From assembly GCA_030770545.1 (NCBI GenBank), contig CM061109.1, forward strand, positions 15,794,001 to 15,858,000: 64,000 nt of DNA, in the 5' to 3' direction. Under the pieces are notes generated by a model. It saw only the letters and a list, made by a program, of their open reading frames with translations, ran no database searches and was not told the DNA's origin. The position numbers and the translations under genes were made by a program. Shown piece after piece: positions 12,713 through 26,600 of the stretch (within the stretch, counting starts at the first letter, position 1; each line of letters starts with the position of its first letter). Origin of the DNA: Macropodus opercularis. Lineage: Eukaryota > Chordata > Actinopteri > Anabantiformes > Osphronemidae.

Positions 12713-15629
12713 CACCTCACAGTGCTGAGCAACACGCGCCATGGCAACGGAACAGCCGCAATTAGAGGCAAAGAGCCTTTCCCCTCCATCGAGGGAGAGA
12801 CGGAGAGCAAAATGAAAGGAAGAAAGAAAGAGCAGGCGAGAGAAAGAGAGATAGGACGGTAGGGGGTGGGGGCGGCGGGCAGAGACGAGAGTCAGAGAAA
12901 AGGCACCGCACAGGAAGGAGAGAGGGAGCGAAGAGGAAAGGAGAACACGATAAAGAGGTGAGAGTGTGCAGGAGTGAGGCTGTGAAGGGGAACGAGGGCC
13001 GAGAGCGATGGAGGAGGAGCAGGAGCAGGAGGAGGAGGGGAAAGGAGCTGAAGGAGTGAGGCTGAATAGAAAAAAAACAGAGGAGGCAGCGAGCGAAGAG
13101 AAGGAGGAGGAGGAGGAGAGATATCCAACGAGACAGATTGCAAGACATGAGCGAGACAAACAAAAGAGATTACGTGCGAGAGAAACCAAGATAAGACGAC
13201 AGGGAGGGAGAAAAAAAAAGGCGACGAGGTTAGATAGAGAGAGAGGGGAGAGAGACGGAGAGACGGGTGGAGGCGTGTGGAGGACGAGGAGGAAGGGGGG
13301 GGGCAGCCTGCTTCTCCCGTGTGAGCTGGGCTAATGAAAGATGAATGAGGGAGGCAGTGGTGGGAAGGAGAGCGTGGCTGCGGGCAATGCCTGGCTGAGC
13401 TGCTGTGTGTGTGTGTGTGTGTGTGTGTTAGTCAGGGTTTGTGTGCGAGGTGTAGTCGAGCGAGTCTCACAGTTGGCTGACTGGTGTTGGACAACAGAGA
13501 TCATATTGTGTATACTGTATGACTCAGGAGCAAATGGTCAACAACAATGGAAAAACGCATTCGTGCTCAGTCACACAGAAGCAGGCGCACACGGCTTTAA
13601 GTCTACGGCTGTTACCACCTGTAAGCATGCAGTCAATCATTAGTACTCGCGCAGCGTCTCAAGCCTTGCTCACTTATTCAGACCTTCCATCTATCATGCT
13701 GTCAGTCACTCTTTGAACCTGTCTTTCTCTCACCCTTCAGACTCCGCGCAAAAGCCCTCATCCTCCGTCTCTCCCAATCTCTTCCAATATCCCACACTGC
13801 CAGTCTTTACCGCTTTCAATCCATCAATTTCCCTCCTGCCTCTATCAGAGTTCAGCTTTTGTCTGCCTCTAATTGTTGTGCTGAACATCCTGAGAGCTGT
13901 GGGTGAAAGCAGGGTAACAGCTTGAACGAGAACTCCTTTCCTAGAGTGGAGGGCGGCCAGACAGAAGCCACCCTGACCTCAATCGCACTTCCTCCACTGG
14001 CAGACTGACTTCTTTTTTTTTCCCTCCAGACAAATCACACGCTTCATGGTGCCAAAACAAGGCCGTAGTGCTGCCCATGGTGCTGCTGCTGACAACAAAT
14101 CTAAACTTGTCTTTCGCTAAAAACGATAATTCGGACAAAATTCATGTAATCCCTCAACTTAAACGTACACAGAAGCCAAGAAAAGGTGATATTACCCTTG
14201 AGTTCTGTCTGTCAAACTATAGGTGTGACGACATGCCTGCAAGGACAGCGTTGTGCACACCTGACGCTGAAACAGGAATTCCACAATTCCAATGTCCAAT
14301 TTATAACCAATGTGACAAACAAACCAAACTCCAAAACCAACATTTCTCTACATTTAATCATACAGAATACTCGCTTGTTTTAAACAAGCAAAACTTTTGA
14401 CTTGTGGATGGCCTGCTCCCAATTCTGTTGGTTCAGTGGTCAAGCCTTTCATTGTTCAGAACATCTAATCAGCCACGCAAATTTACTACACACAATAAAT
14501 AATAGTTCTTCCTCTCATTGTAACGATGTCTAAACAGATACATGTGTGTGCAAGTGCAGCACAACTGAAAGCGGAAGACTTTAATCGCGGGGTCAACGTG
14601 AGGATAACCATCACAGCTTAGGGTATGACTCCCATTATTCACATACCCACAAACACACGCCTCAACCTGTGTGAACATTTCATTTCACTAGGTATGGAAT
14701 CAGGCCGAAACACACGAACAGGCAGCAAAAAAAGAAACCCCGTAAACATCTGAGCGCCAGCACACACACTTGCACGGACGCACAAGCGAAAACAGACAAA
14801 GAGGTACACACGGACCCTGGGGACCGAAGCGGCTAACGCTCACCAACAGAACAAAACCCACACAAAGAGACATCCTGTTTCCTGGAACATAACACCTCGC
14901 AACCCTCCGTGCTGGGAGCAACCAGTAAGCACGCCACATACATACATTCATACAAACACGCGCGCAAAATCTGTTCATTGTACATCGCTGCACATGTGTT
15001 TCCCTGTGTCTGATTCATGTGCTGGCACGCGTCTGTGTCCACCGATGCCACTGGCGGTGCCTTCGAGTGTTTGTGCACGTGAGTTTATCCTGGTGAGTGG
15101 CAATGGCTAGAAGAGTGTGTGTGTGTGTGTGCGAGAGAGAGAGAGAAGGGACTGAGAGCAGATGATAGAGTAGGCTTTAGCGATTCCCTGGAGTGTGAGG
15201 CAGCGTTTACGGCACTCTCAGAGCAGCCAGAGTGATGAATATTTAAAGACATGCCTGAAAGAGCAGAGGGAGGGGGAGCAGCATACGTATGTGTGTGTGT
15301 ATGCATTTGCGTTTGCATGCGCCTATGAATGCGTGAATGTGCCTAAGTGTGTGTGAGGGACGTTATCTCCTGCCTACTTTAGCATTTGCTAAAGAAAATA
15401 CAACCTAATGAACATGGACCGCCTGCAACACCGCCTGCACGTAGTTTGAACATCTGTAAAGGATCACATGCTTGGACAGTATGGTCTAGAATATATTTCA
15501 GCTGCCTAGGGACAAAATTAATGTTTGTGTATCCGTGAACGGGCATTTTGTAGATCTGAACTTTCATAGTTTTACACCTGCAGATTCACTGAAATACATA
15601 GAAATTATTGTGTTTACATGTCAACAAGG

Positions 15630-15669
<40 letters not shown>

Positions 15670-16437
15670 AGCCTAGGTGCAGGTGCCTGCCCTGTTTGTG
15701 TTTGCACTGCACACACGCACGCACGCACACACACACGCAGCTGTGTAGGCCAGCGCTTGCTAAATGGGGATGAATAGTGAAGCGTCACTGCTGCTCAGTG
15801 GGAGACAAATGGCTTGGAGGCTCACTGTCTTCAGTTACAAACCGATCACTGCTTGAGCCGCAAAAGCGCAAGTGCACATACATGGACACACACACACAGT
15901 TTGCAAGATCAAATATATCCAGCAAATTTTATCTAGGCCACACGTGGCTAAGTTATCACACAGGCAATCAGGGATCCACGACCGCAAACATATTTGATTT
16001 CTGATGATGCTCTATGTTTAAATAAAAAGAAAACAAGTGAGCAAAGCAGTTATTACATGTACTTCCTGACTTTTTTGGGCAACCACCTGAAGCCCAGTCA
16101 AGGAAACCTGCAGCCTGGGAATCACTCCTGCAAAGACTGGAGATCAAAAAGACACAAAACGAAGAAGGGCGAATGAGTTTTTCTCAGAATGTGAAAGACA
16201 TTTATCACATACCTGCAAGCTGAATCAAGACAAACTTATTTTAGTAAACAGGCCAATGTTGCCACTTTTATTCTGTAAATTGAATGTGAAGAGGCAGATA
16301 AACAAAAAAAACAACAAACAAGTATGAGAGTTGGAACCTTGAATACTGCCTTTCAGCATCTGAGAAGTTCACTTGTTCAAGTAAACAAAATACACCACAA
16401 AAGATATTAGGGGATACAGTACGAACCATACACCAGC

Positions 16438-16471
<34 letters not shown>

Positions 16472-17602
16472 ATGTGCACTGAATGCAAGATATTCCGAGA
16501 GGCGTAGAGGCGAGGAACGGAAGGAAGGCAGCGTAGAAAGGAAAGAGAAAGCTGGAGTGAGCGAGGGACAGAGGCGGAGAGAAAGAGCGCATCATGGGAT
16601 GCAGAAAGCCGAATGCGGTGAGATAAGAGTTAATGTATCCCCCCACCCCTTCCTCATGCCTCCCGTTTGGCTCTCTCTTTCTTCCTCCCTCCATCTATCC
16701 CTCCCTCTCTCCCTCTCCTCCGCCTCCCCGTTCTCTTTGAGGGATGAATAATAACTGCTGCTCTGAGATTTCCTCCCTCGTTTTTCAAAGCGCAGAGCGG
16801 AGATGGGGAAGGTCTGCCTGGCCCGGGTTGCGTGTGCAGGTGTGCGTGTACGCACACAAAAGCGCAGACACGCACTGAAGCACACACAGATGCACGCACA
16901 CGCTGCCTTGTTCTCGCTGCCTGCCTGGAGCAGGGAAATCAGATCTCCTCCAGAGAAAGGCGGGGGGTTCAGACGCTGTAGGGAGCCCATACAAAAATCC
17001 CCTGCAAGCACGTATAGGCACCGCAAAACCCACACACAGCATTCAGGGAAACCAAGAATAACTAGGAGGATGCAAGCTGCCTCCTGGAGCGACAGGGTGA
17101 ACTCAAGGTTACCGACACATAACTGGTTCGGGCTCCGCCGCCAGGGCCAATCTATCTATACAGAAGCACCCCTCTGCAAGGCGTGCAACCTTGATCGCTC
17201 CAAGGCAACTGGCCCTTTCCATGCGCCTCGCTTTGGAGGTAAGGACTTCTAGACCAAGGCTTAACGAGAAGAAAAAAAGACACTAAGTGGCCATGCCAGT
17301 TTGTCTCAACTTGGGAGTCAAAAGAAGAAGAGGGATGTTTTTTATAAAGAAAGCTAAAAGTCCTCATAAAAGACGAGCAGGCTGTCCAGGAGGAGCACTT
17401 GCAAATCAAGCTGCGATACGCCACAGAAATCGGCAGCTAGGTTCTGAGGAGAGAGGGCTTATTTATGCAAACAGGCATACAAGCACGCACAGTAGGAATC
17501 TAGACAAGCCTTGTAAACAAACACACACCCACACCATAAAGCACACAGGGGAGGCGATGTGAGAAGCAGACTGTGAAAACTCTAGTCGTGCCCGGGCAGT
17601 AG

Positions 17603-17635
<33 letters not shown>

Positions 17636-20600
17636 GAGCCGAAAGATACTGAAGTGACGGAGAGAGGGAGAACGAAGGAGGAGAGAGAAGTGCGAAGGTG
17701 CGAGTGTCTGGTGATACTTTTGCGTTGCCAAATGAGGGCAAGTGAAGGAGAGAGTGCAAGAGAAAGAGATACGTGTATGGTAAAGTGATGTATAATGACG
17801 CGTCCATTCATGTGTGTGCGAATGCGGGCGAGGAAAAGTAGGAGCGCTTTCCCATTTCAATTCGCAACAGCTGGTGTCGAATTAACACATTTACCAGTGT
17901 GCATTTGGAACAGATTAAAATTGCGTGTGGCGTGTGACTGCGTGTGCGCGCGTGTTTGCATGTGGTAGCAGATGAAGGCCAAAACAAGAGCGTGTTTGTG
18001 TGGGAGTGTCTGCGTATTAATGCAATGGATCAGGGCAGGGAGAAATGGCAGAGAGAGAGAAAGCGAGCGCAGCAGAGAGGGTGCAGAAGGTGCGAGAGGG
18101 AGAGAGAAAGAGCTCTGCCCAACGGCTTTAGCTGCTGCCCTGGGCCGTCTCTCTAAGCCTTGTTTAGGAGGCTTTGGAGCTCAGATAGAAATAATCCCCC
18201 ACTCAGACACACACGCACAAAATAGAAACGTGCACGCACACACACGTCTGCGCGGACAAACGCGCGGGCGCACGTGCACGCAGCAACAAGCAGAGACAGC
18301 GCGTTCTCCTTGACACGAAGCCAAGCACCCGCCTACACCCATGCACGCTCACACGTACGGCTAAACACGCACTAAGTCTGGCTGCCGTGCGCTGCTTCCA
18401 CACGGCAGCGCACAGCGACATCGGCACAGCACCGTGACAAACACTTTACACACTCGAGCACTCAGCAGAGGGGAGGGAAGGAAGGAGGGAGAGATAGAGA
18501 GCGAGGGGTAGAGGAGGCGGAGGAGGTTATGAGCCAGGGGGGAGGGAGGGGGAGCGGGGAGAGGGAGGGGAGGCTAACAAATTAATAGGAGCCGGAGATG
18601 TATACAGCCAGCGCTGGGAATGGGGGAGGAGGAGGAGGTGGTGGAGGACGACAACGAGAGAGCAATTCATTCCCGTTTTCTCATCGTTCGCTCTCTGGAG
18701 AAAGGCAGAGCGAGTGAGAGCGTGTTTGCTCAAGGGGGGGGGGGGGGGGAGAGAAAGAGAAGGCTTTGTGTGGCAGAGGATAGGAAAAGTGGAGGAGGAG
18801 GTGGGGAGCTGACATGAAAACACGGAAGAGGAAAGACAGGCAGCCTGAGCGAGGATGAGTGGAAATGTGGAGGCTATAACAAAGGAGTTCGCAGTGTAGA
18901 AGCCGGAGAGAGGACGAGAAAGCAACGTTAATGGAGAGAAGGAGGGAAGAGGAGAAGGGCAGTTGGGGGTTAGCACAGGATGCAGTTTGTCATCTTCATC
19001 AGCAGACAGCCATGGCATGGAAGAGACCTGGGTGGGGGGGGGCTTAAAGGGATGGAAAGGTGAAGGAGGAGGAGAGGGCAAGAGGGGGAGGCGATGTGGG
19101 GGATGGGCAGCGTTTGAGCGGAGCCTTTGAGAGACGTTGACCCTGTAATTGACCTGTGTCTCCGCCTACATCGCAGAGGCGACAAGCAGAGCCGCCGCAG
19201 CTAATCACTTAGTAACCCTGACCTGTCAATCACACCGGGCGCAGCGTGGAGGGGTAGGGAAGGGAGGGAGGAAGCGGCAGCAAATCAAAGAAAGAGGGAG
19301 AGAGAGGGAGGAAGGGAAGGGACTGAAGGAGTAATAACAGCATCGCACAGATAGGGGTTATCATTTACTGGACCACCCGCCTCCTCCCACCAATACTTAG
19401 TCGAAGAAGCCTCTGTAAAAAAAAAAGAGCCAATAAAAGGCGCCATACCTCCAACACACGGACACAACTGTAATATTCGAGCAACTACAGAGAGAAAAAG
19501 CCCTTGTGAGAGTTCAGATAAGAGAGGGAGCAAGAGGGGGGGTGGGAGGAGATAAGACAGCAGAGTGAAGCCAACATGCAAATAAAATAGTGAGCGCAGG
19601 GTTCATGTGCCAGACAGGTGTGTGTGTGTTACCTGTTGATGAGGGGAAAGATAGACACCAGCAGGTAAACGGAGGGATACCACTTCAAGGGCTTGATCTC
19701 CTCAGCCAAGGAAACCTGCAGGGGAGAAAGCAGAGTACTGACCCATGTAGAGAAACTGAAAGCTCAGATTAAAACTTCCCAGCTTCCTTCTTGCTCACAC
19801 GCACACACGCAGCATCGTCATCAGCATCTTAACTGGGTGATCAGTGCACTGAGGCAAACAACAAAGGCCAATTAAAGCCTAATAAAATATTAACCTGCTG
19901 ATAATACGCAATATCCACACAGTTATGAGAAGAAACGGGGATTCCAATTAAACTGGAAGCCAATACTTTGCCGTAATGTGACTGGGATGAATTCAATATC
20001 TCGTGGACAAGCAGAAAAGCAGCCAGGCAGACAGAGGGATGCGGCGGCAGCTAAAAGTCGAGAGGGGGAGAGTCTGGCGGTGGAGAGCTTTTACAAGCCG
20101 TTATCTAATTCCCAGGAGAGGAGGACTCTTGCGTCCGGAAGAGGCTGAGAAGCACGGCCCCGGGATCGATTTTCTGCGCTGTGCTGTTCCCCCCACCCCC
20201 CGCCTTCCTCCACGCAGTAGCCGAGCCAGCGCAAAGCCTCCCGTTTTTCTCTCCTCTCCTCTTTCACACGCGCACAGACAGAGCCAGGAGTCAGGCCCAC
20301 AAGCTCTGGTTTCTACCCCCGCATGCTGGAAATTAATTACTCACCAGAAAGACCCTAAGGCGTGCAAATTCTATTATCACGGGAATCTCTGACATCACCG
20401 GCCATGTCAAGCTCTGCCTACTGTCATCTCAAGTGTGTGTTTCTTATTATGTGCGTATAGGGGAGACTGTCTCAGCGAGAGAGAGGAAAACAGCACATCA
20501 GGACCTTCCAGCTCCTGATGGGAGCCCTCGTGCGCACATTTTTGGGAAAAAAGGCTTTAAATATAAAATTTAGGTGAGCTGCAGACGCAGGCATTTGAGG

Positions 20601-23600
20601 AATTTCAATTTGCGACAGACAGGATGTGGATTAGTGGAGGAGTAGAAGAAAGAGAAGGAGAAGGAGGAGGAGGAGGAGGAAGAGTGCGGTTAAAGTGCCT
20701 CGTGTTTTTAATCACAGTCCTCCCATGTCAGAGGCCCCTGCTCGGCTCGGGAACCAGAGGGGAATGAGACCGTAATTATGTGCGGCGGGCACAGCGGTCC
20801 CAATGTTAATGACGCATGCTAGATTACAGACGGTTATCAGGAGCAAGCCATCCCCTCCACCACCCACCGCACTCGCCATCGCTCACACTCATCTCCGAGA
20901 AAACAGCATCCGGTTTCCCAGATGCACTTAAACGTCAAATTCAAGAAGCTCTGACGTAACTTCGTAGAAAAAAAAGCGTTTCGCACTGGACGTCTACACC
21001 TGCTGCTGCTTACGTCTGTCAAGCTGAACTACATGTACCTGTACAAGGCACAAACTGGATAACTCCAACCCTCAACAGGATAGAATTAAAGTGCTAAGAA
21101 CCTATTAAATCTGAACATCTCATTCAAAGTCAACTAAACCAGCTCTGGACCGGTTCCAAAATGGATCTTTTTCAATCTCCGATTGACATCACACTTAAGA
21201 TTTACTTAAATTTTTTAAACACTGAATGGTTTCACATATTTTAAGTACTGGCTGCTTAATTAGTTTTTCTTGATTCCACATAGATCCAAAAGCGCTGCCA
21301 CGTCTCACAGCTTTAGAGGCGACCTGTACAAACAGGCATATCTGCTGGGTAAAAACGTGCTGTGCTTAGGGGCCTTGTGCGAGCTTCACTACCTTCATTA
21401 GGACACCAGTGACGTGTAAATATCGGGTGAATACAAGAGGATCCAGCCATGTGCGTATGACGCTCAAGTTGACACAAGGTTGTGCATGCAGACACACACG
21501 CAAGCACACATCACGTTGTGACTCAAGGCGAAGCTTGTGTGGATCAGTAAACAAACACCCTGAGAAGATAACGAACAAGCAGCTCGCTGTTTGCTCAGCC
21601 AGCTTTGTTGCTACCCGATGGGACTCAGCTGCTGTGTGTGCAGTTGTGCAAATGTGTTGAAAGGTGTGTGTGTGTGTAGCCTGAGTGAATAACCTCTGCT
21701 GAATATCTTCTCACTGACCTGTCCTGCTGCTAGACCTTGCAGTGTGTGTGCGTCTCTCTCTCTTGCACAGCCACAAACAAATCATTCAAGACTCACGCAG
21801 ATGGGTCACAACCATGTGACTGACATGATAACTGCCAACACTACTTCTGTATGTACGTCATCGCTCCAGCCAGACACACACTGATAGGGAGGACAGGGAA
21901 TTGTGCCAGACTGAGACAGAGTCAGAAAGAGCGAGAAAAAAGGAAAAAGATCAAGAATAGAGGATGCAGAAAACTAGTTCGAGCTCAAAACGTGAGAAAT
22001 GAGTGTGTCTGCGAGCGTGTGTGACAGTAACAGGACACATGTGAGGCACAGAAGGAGGGAGATTTGACGAAGTGAATGGAAATCACCAGAGCCAGCGGTC
22101 TTCAGACACCCAGCAGGAATCGCTATTTCTAGTTTACACCTGCTGCTACACACACACACACACACACACAGTCTCACAATCACACATACACTCATACCCA
22201 CATGAACCAGTGCTCGCTGGCTTGGCAAGCACAATCAGGGAGGCTGCTGTTGTTGTTTTTAAAGCATCACAGCGCGTGCATAAACTCTCATAAATATTCA
22301 TGTCCATGAACCTGGCTTGCTGCTTTATTCATGCTGGGTATGAGTACAAGAGTGAGAGAGAGAGACAGAGAGAGAGAAAGAGGACTGAGTGAGAAAAAGA
22401 GAGAAAGAGTGTGGAGAAAAGAGAGGGAGAGTGAAAGGCGGAGAGAAAAACACATGGAAATGTGGAGAGCGGCTGGGAAAGAGAAACACGAGGAAACGGA
22501 GAGTGTGATAAAAACCACTGCTGACTTATTTACACTCTGTGCTACACATAGCAATTAGCCCACATGAACAGTGTGTGTCTATGTTGCTGTCACACTTTCG
22601 CGAACATCCACATGGATGGGGAGGGTTATGCCAGTTCAGTGTGCAGTAATTACATCTGCCACTTAGGGGCAGCATCTACATAACCTTTACCCTAACCTGC
22701 CCTCCACACCTCACCCTGCTGGCGGTGCAGCCACAGAACAGAAGAGGTGGGGGGGGCTGCTAACGTGCTGCTAACTTTAGGGGCCCTACGACACTGACCA
22801 CTTTTCTGGAAGACGCGCGGTTAAGCGGAATTTACATTTTAATGAACTGGCGTCTCCATAGTGATGCTTGATGTGGGCAGCTGAATCTGTCTCCAGACAC
22901 GAGCCCTGTTAAAATGACAGATAGTCTGAGAAGCTTTCAGTCCGGTGGAGGAGAAAGTTTCCAAAACATTTATTAAAGGAGCACTCCAGCAATTTAGTCC
23001 TGCATTTTCATAAAATTGGAGACTGTTGAAAAATTAACTGAGATGTCCTGCATTATATTTCAGTTATATATAGATCGAGCTTAAGCAACCACTGGATCCT
23101 ACGTCTGAATTGGTTGGAGCCTTCCTCCAACATGTTTTACGTAACCCGTGTATATTGATAATACCTTTTCTACAGTGTAATGAGCTGCGTCCAGCCTACA
23201 TCAAAATGCCAAACCCTGATGACACAATCTTATTTTCTCACACTCTGAGATCACACATACTCACAGAAAACAACAACCTGAGACAATACTCTGTATGAAC
23301 AGCCTTTGACTCCACTCCACTGTTTCTGGAACTTTCTGGAAGCTTGATAATCCAACAGCCACACCCACCTCACGTTATGATGAGCCAGATACATAGAGGT
23401 GAGACAGGTTTCAGTCACTGTACTTTACTTTACTTTCCTTCTTCGTGTGCAACACTGTGTAGTTATCCACAAATTTAAACAATATGGCATTGCTGACTCT
23501 AGACGTTCAAGCATTCTACCCAACACATTGCTTTTGAGTTTGGCCAACAACAATAACCATGACAGTGTATCTTATGAAATAGTTCTGTGCAGGCGTAACC

Positions 23601-26600
23601 CAAACCCTGCATGTAAAAATCAGTGTCTTTACTCTAAGCACAAAAGACATCAAGTTACCACAAGACACAGCTTTCCCCAATTTTTATTTTCCATTCCTGT
23701 ATTTTCCTACTCCTTATGGCCCATCCACTAATATCATTTACATTTAGCTTCTTGTTTTCTTGAAATTCACTGAGGTTAGACCAAATCCGAGACTTACCGC
23801 TGCTTCCACATTTAAACGCATGTAAATGTATAGGCACACACACGCGCAGGGGAGGCATCAAAAGGTCAAATTGCTCCCTGCTGTGCCTGACACCTACCCA
23901 GTGTGACCGCAAGAGCTAATCCTGCACACACTCTAATCCTCACGCTCTGCATCTATGTGTGTATGTGTTGAGAAATAGGATGGTCAGACGAGCCATTTAC
24001 CTTCCGTCTCTCCCTCTCCGGGTTGAAGGTTCCCAACCATGACTGCATCTGTTCAGAAAATACACAAAACAAAAAGAAAAGGTCAAGACAACAAAAGTGT
24101 ACAGTGATTAGATGTTTTCAAGACAGGAATAACCTTAGGTGTAGAGGCTGATGCCTGCAGTGACAAAAACAAATGTGTAACAAATATCACACTGGCTGTG
24201 ACACGCACAAAATCTCTCCAACTTCTCACCAATCCCTGCAAAATTGGCTAATTCACGGCAGAGTGCAGAGCTTAGAGGCAGAGGGGTGCACTTAAACAGC
24301 TCCAGGCATCGCATAAAAAACAGGGAACTGATCGGCTTCAGCGCACACAGTACGGCACGAGGAAGAAAGAGGAAAGGCAAAGGGTACAAGGAAGGGGGAG
24401 GCTTTTTTTTGGAAAAAGCAAGAACTGGAGCAAACATCGCAGATCTGAGATCTCCAGAGAGAACGTGGGAATAGTTTTTGCTCTTCCTCTGTCTCCACTC
24501 TCGGGGGAGTGAAGGGAAAATGTCAACAGACAGGAGCGCACAATCCCACACATGCGCTCACACATCCAAGGACTAGACCAGGATTATCAAGACCGGGAAT
24601 TATAATAGTAGGATAGAGATGAAGGGGGTCATAGGAAACCAGAAGGTTTATGTAACCCAACACATCGGAGATAAATCTCTGGAGGCCCTATGCGAGATTC
24701 ATGTGCACACACAAAGGCAGTATGAACGACATGCACTAACAGTTCCTCTGTTCTGCTATTTATTAAGTCAGTGTTGCCATGGTTTCTGTGCGCTGAAGTG
24801 ATTGTCATTGTAAATCTGTGCGCGGCTGTGGCGTGCAAAAAAATGGTTATAACTACAGCCCACTGGCGTCCACCTGAGCACCGCCATCCATTAAAATCAA
24901 CAAACGCTGATAATAAGTGGCCGTATCATTAGGCTTCGGCCACGTCTCCCGGGTTCGGTCTTCGCTGCAGTCTTGCTTCAGTCACACCACACAAAGCTGA
25001 GTAATTCAGCCAGTCAGTTACGTGTTGAAGCGTGAGGCTTGGAAGGGAAGAAGTGGGCATGTACAAACCACATCAGTACAACAAACACACCACCACACTC
25101 TCAGACCTCCCTGTCTGTCCTGAAAATGACTCATTAGCTTTCAAATCTTTCTAGTTAGTACAAGCTCAAACAGGCTCTTAGCAGCTCTACGCTTTTCTAA
25201 ATTATCTAGGTGTAATAGTTTGAACAATCAAAACAAATGAGAATTCCACCCTCTTCATTCCACCTGATTCTAGAACGTGGAAAAACTTCTCTGTCCGGCT
25301 AACATCCCGCCTCTCAACCTCCTCTTCTTTATCCCTTTCTCTGTTGAGTTGCTACCTACCCTGCTTTCAAAGCTTTTGAAATTCTTTCAAGTGAGACAGC
25401 CTGCAGCTGAAAAGAGATAAGGCTTGAGCTCTTCATAAATATGATAGAGAAAGCAAAACGGCGAAGTGAAGGGGGAGCGCGACAGAGACGTGGAGGCAGA
25501 AGGGAAAAGAGAGTGTATAGGGAAATGAGAGGAGGATAGAGGCAGACGCGGAGCTAGATGAATGTGGAAAGGAGAGGAGGAGGAGATGGAAAATGAGAAA
25601 GGTGAAAAAGCGATAACGTGAGACGAGAGACAGAGGGAGAGACGGCTGAGTACTGTGAGCTGAATGAGTTATGAGATGCAGGTTGGAAAGTAGCTACATT
25701 CATTCATTCTCTTTATCACATTCATGATAAAGAGCTGCGCAGCCCTTTCCCCTTCTTTTCAGCTACCTGTTGTCTGTCTCCTGCCTGGCTATCGGCAAAA
25801 TCAGTCTCACTGCCATGTCTCACTCTGACGCCCAAACAAAGAATGCAAACGTTCACGATGGCGCTGCGTTACTAGCCTGGCTTGGCTTCAGCCCCATTCT
25901 TTCTTACTCTGATGAATCACACAAACTCATACACATATTGCTGTATGACATGTGCCTGTGTTCTTACACCAGTGTGTGGTGTTGTCACATCAGGGGAATG
26001 ACAACTATGTGAGCAACTATGTGAACTGCGTGGAATGCTGCCTCTGGGCTTCTACTGCACCCTGACAACAGAAAAGCACACACAACTACAATCCACAACA
26101 GAGAAGTGATCAAGTGTTTGGTACATCAGTTAGCACAGTAATTACCAACACAAGCGCACGTTTGCCCTATTTACAGTCCAAACCACCACAGTGGAAAAGA
26201 AGGAAAAGCTGAGGACTGTCAGAATGATCCTTCTCGGTCTTTGCTTTATTGAATGAAAGTTAATAAGTATAGAATTTTCATTTTCAAACATGAATTCTCT
26301 TAGCGATCGGAAAAGCACATTTCACATTATAAGACATGAACATTAAGTACCTTTAAATAATAATTTGCACTTATTGCATGGATGTCGTTTGTATTGTTTT
26401 GAGCTTCGTACCGACACTTACCACTGTACTAACTTCATAGATCACTAAAAGCAAGGAGAAATCAGGCGTTAAACAAACCCCAGGTTAGCTAAATGTCTCT
26501 GAACAGAAAACAGCCAGGTTCAGCCAGCGTGCAATTAATTTTATCTCCAAATTATGTAGCTGAGACAACCTGGCTAAATTGCTGTGACACTGTTCTGAGT

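Larger units (their letters stand above)
10364..19632 (-). other. Receptor intron 11 (9.3 kb)
   Basis: The largest intron. No further exon was found. It holds microsatellites at 12656-12710, 13404-13429, 15631-15667, 16441-16469 and 17604-17633. Long purine-rich tracts on the plus strand lie about 10440-10700, 12780-13320 and 18460-18960. Two blocks (about 11110-11280 and 15165-15270) look like conserved non-coding sequence. The long open frames at 12233-13189 and 18527-19081 are low-complexity pyrimidine or CA translations and are not genes. Confidence 0.6.

Noticed and set aside
12233..13189. 318-codon minus-strand open frame, longest in the window
   Set aside because: It reads through a (TG)n repeat and a long polypyrimidine tract, giving Cys-Val and Ser-Leu low-complexity protein. 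No homology or splice logic, and it lies inside a receptor intron.
18527..19081. 184-codon minus-strand open frame
   Set aside because: Translation of a purine-rich repeat's complement; Ser/Pro/Leu-rich with no domain.
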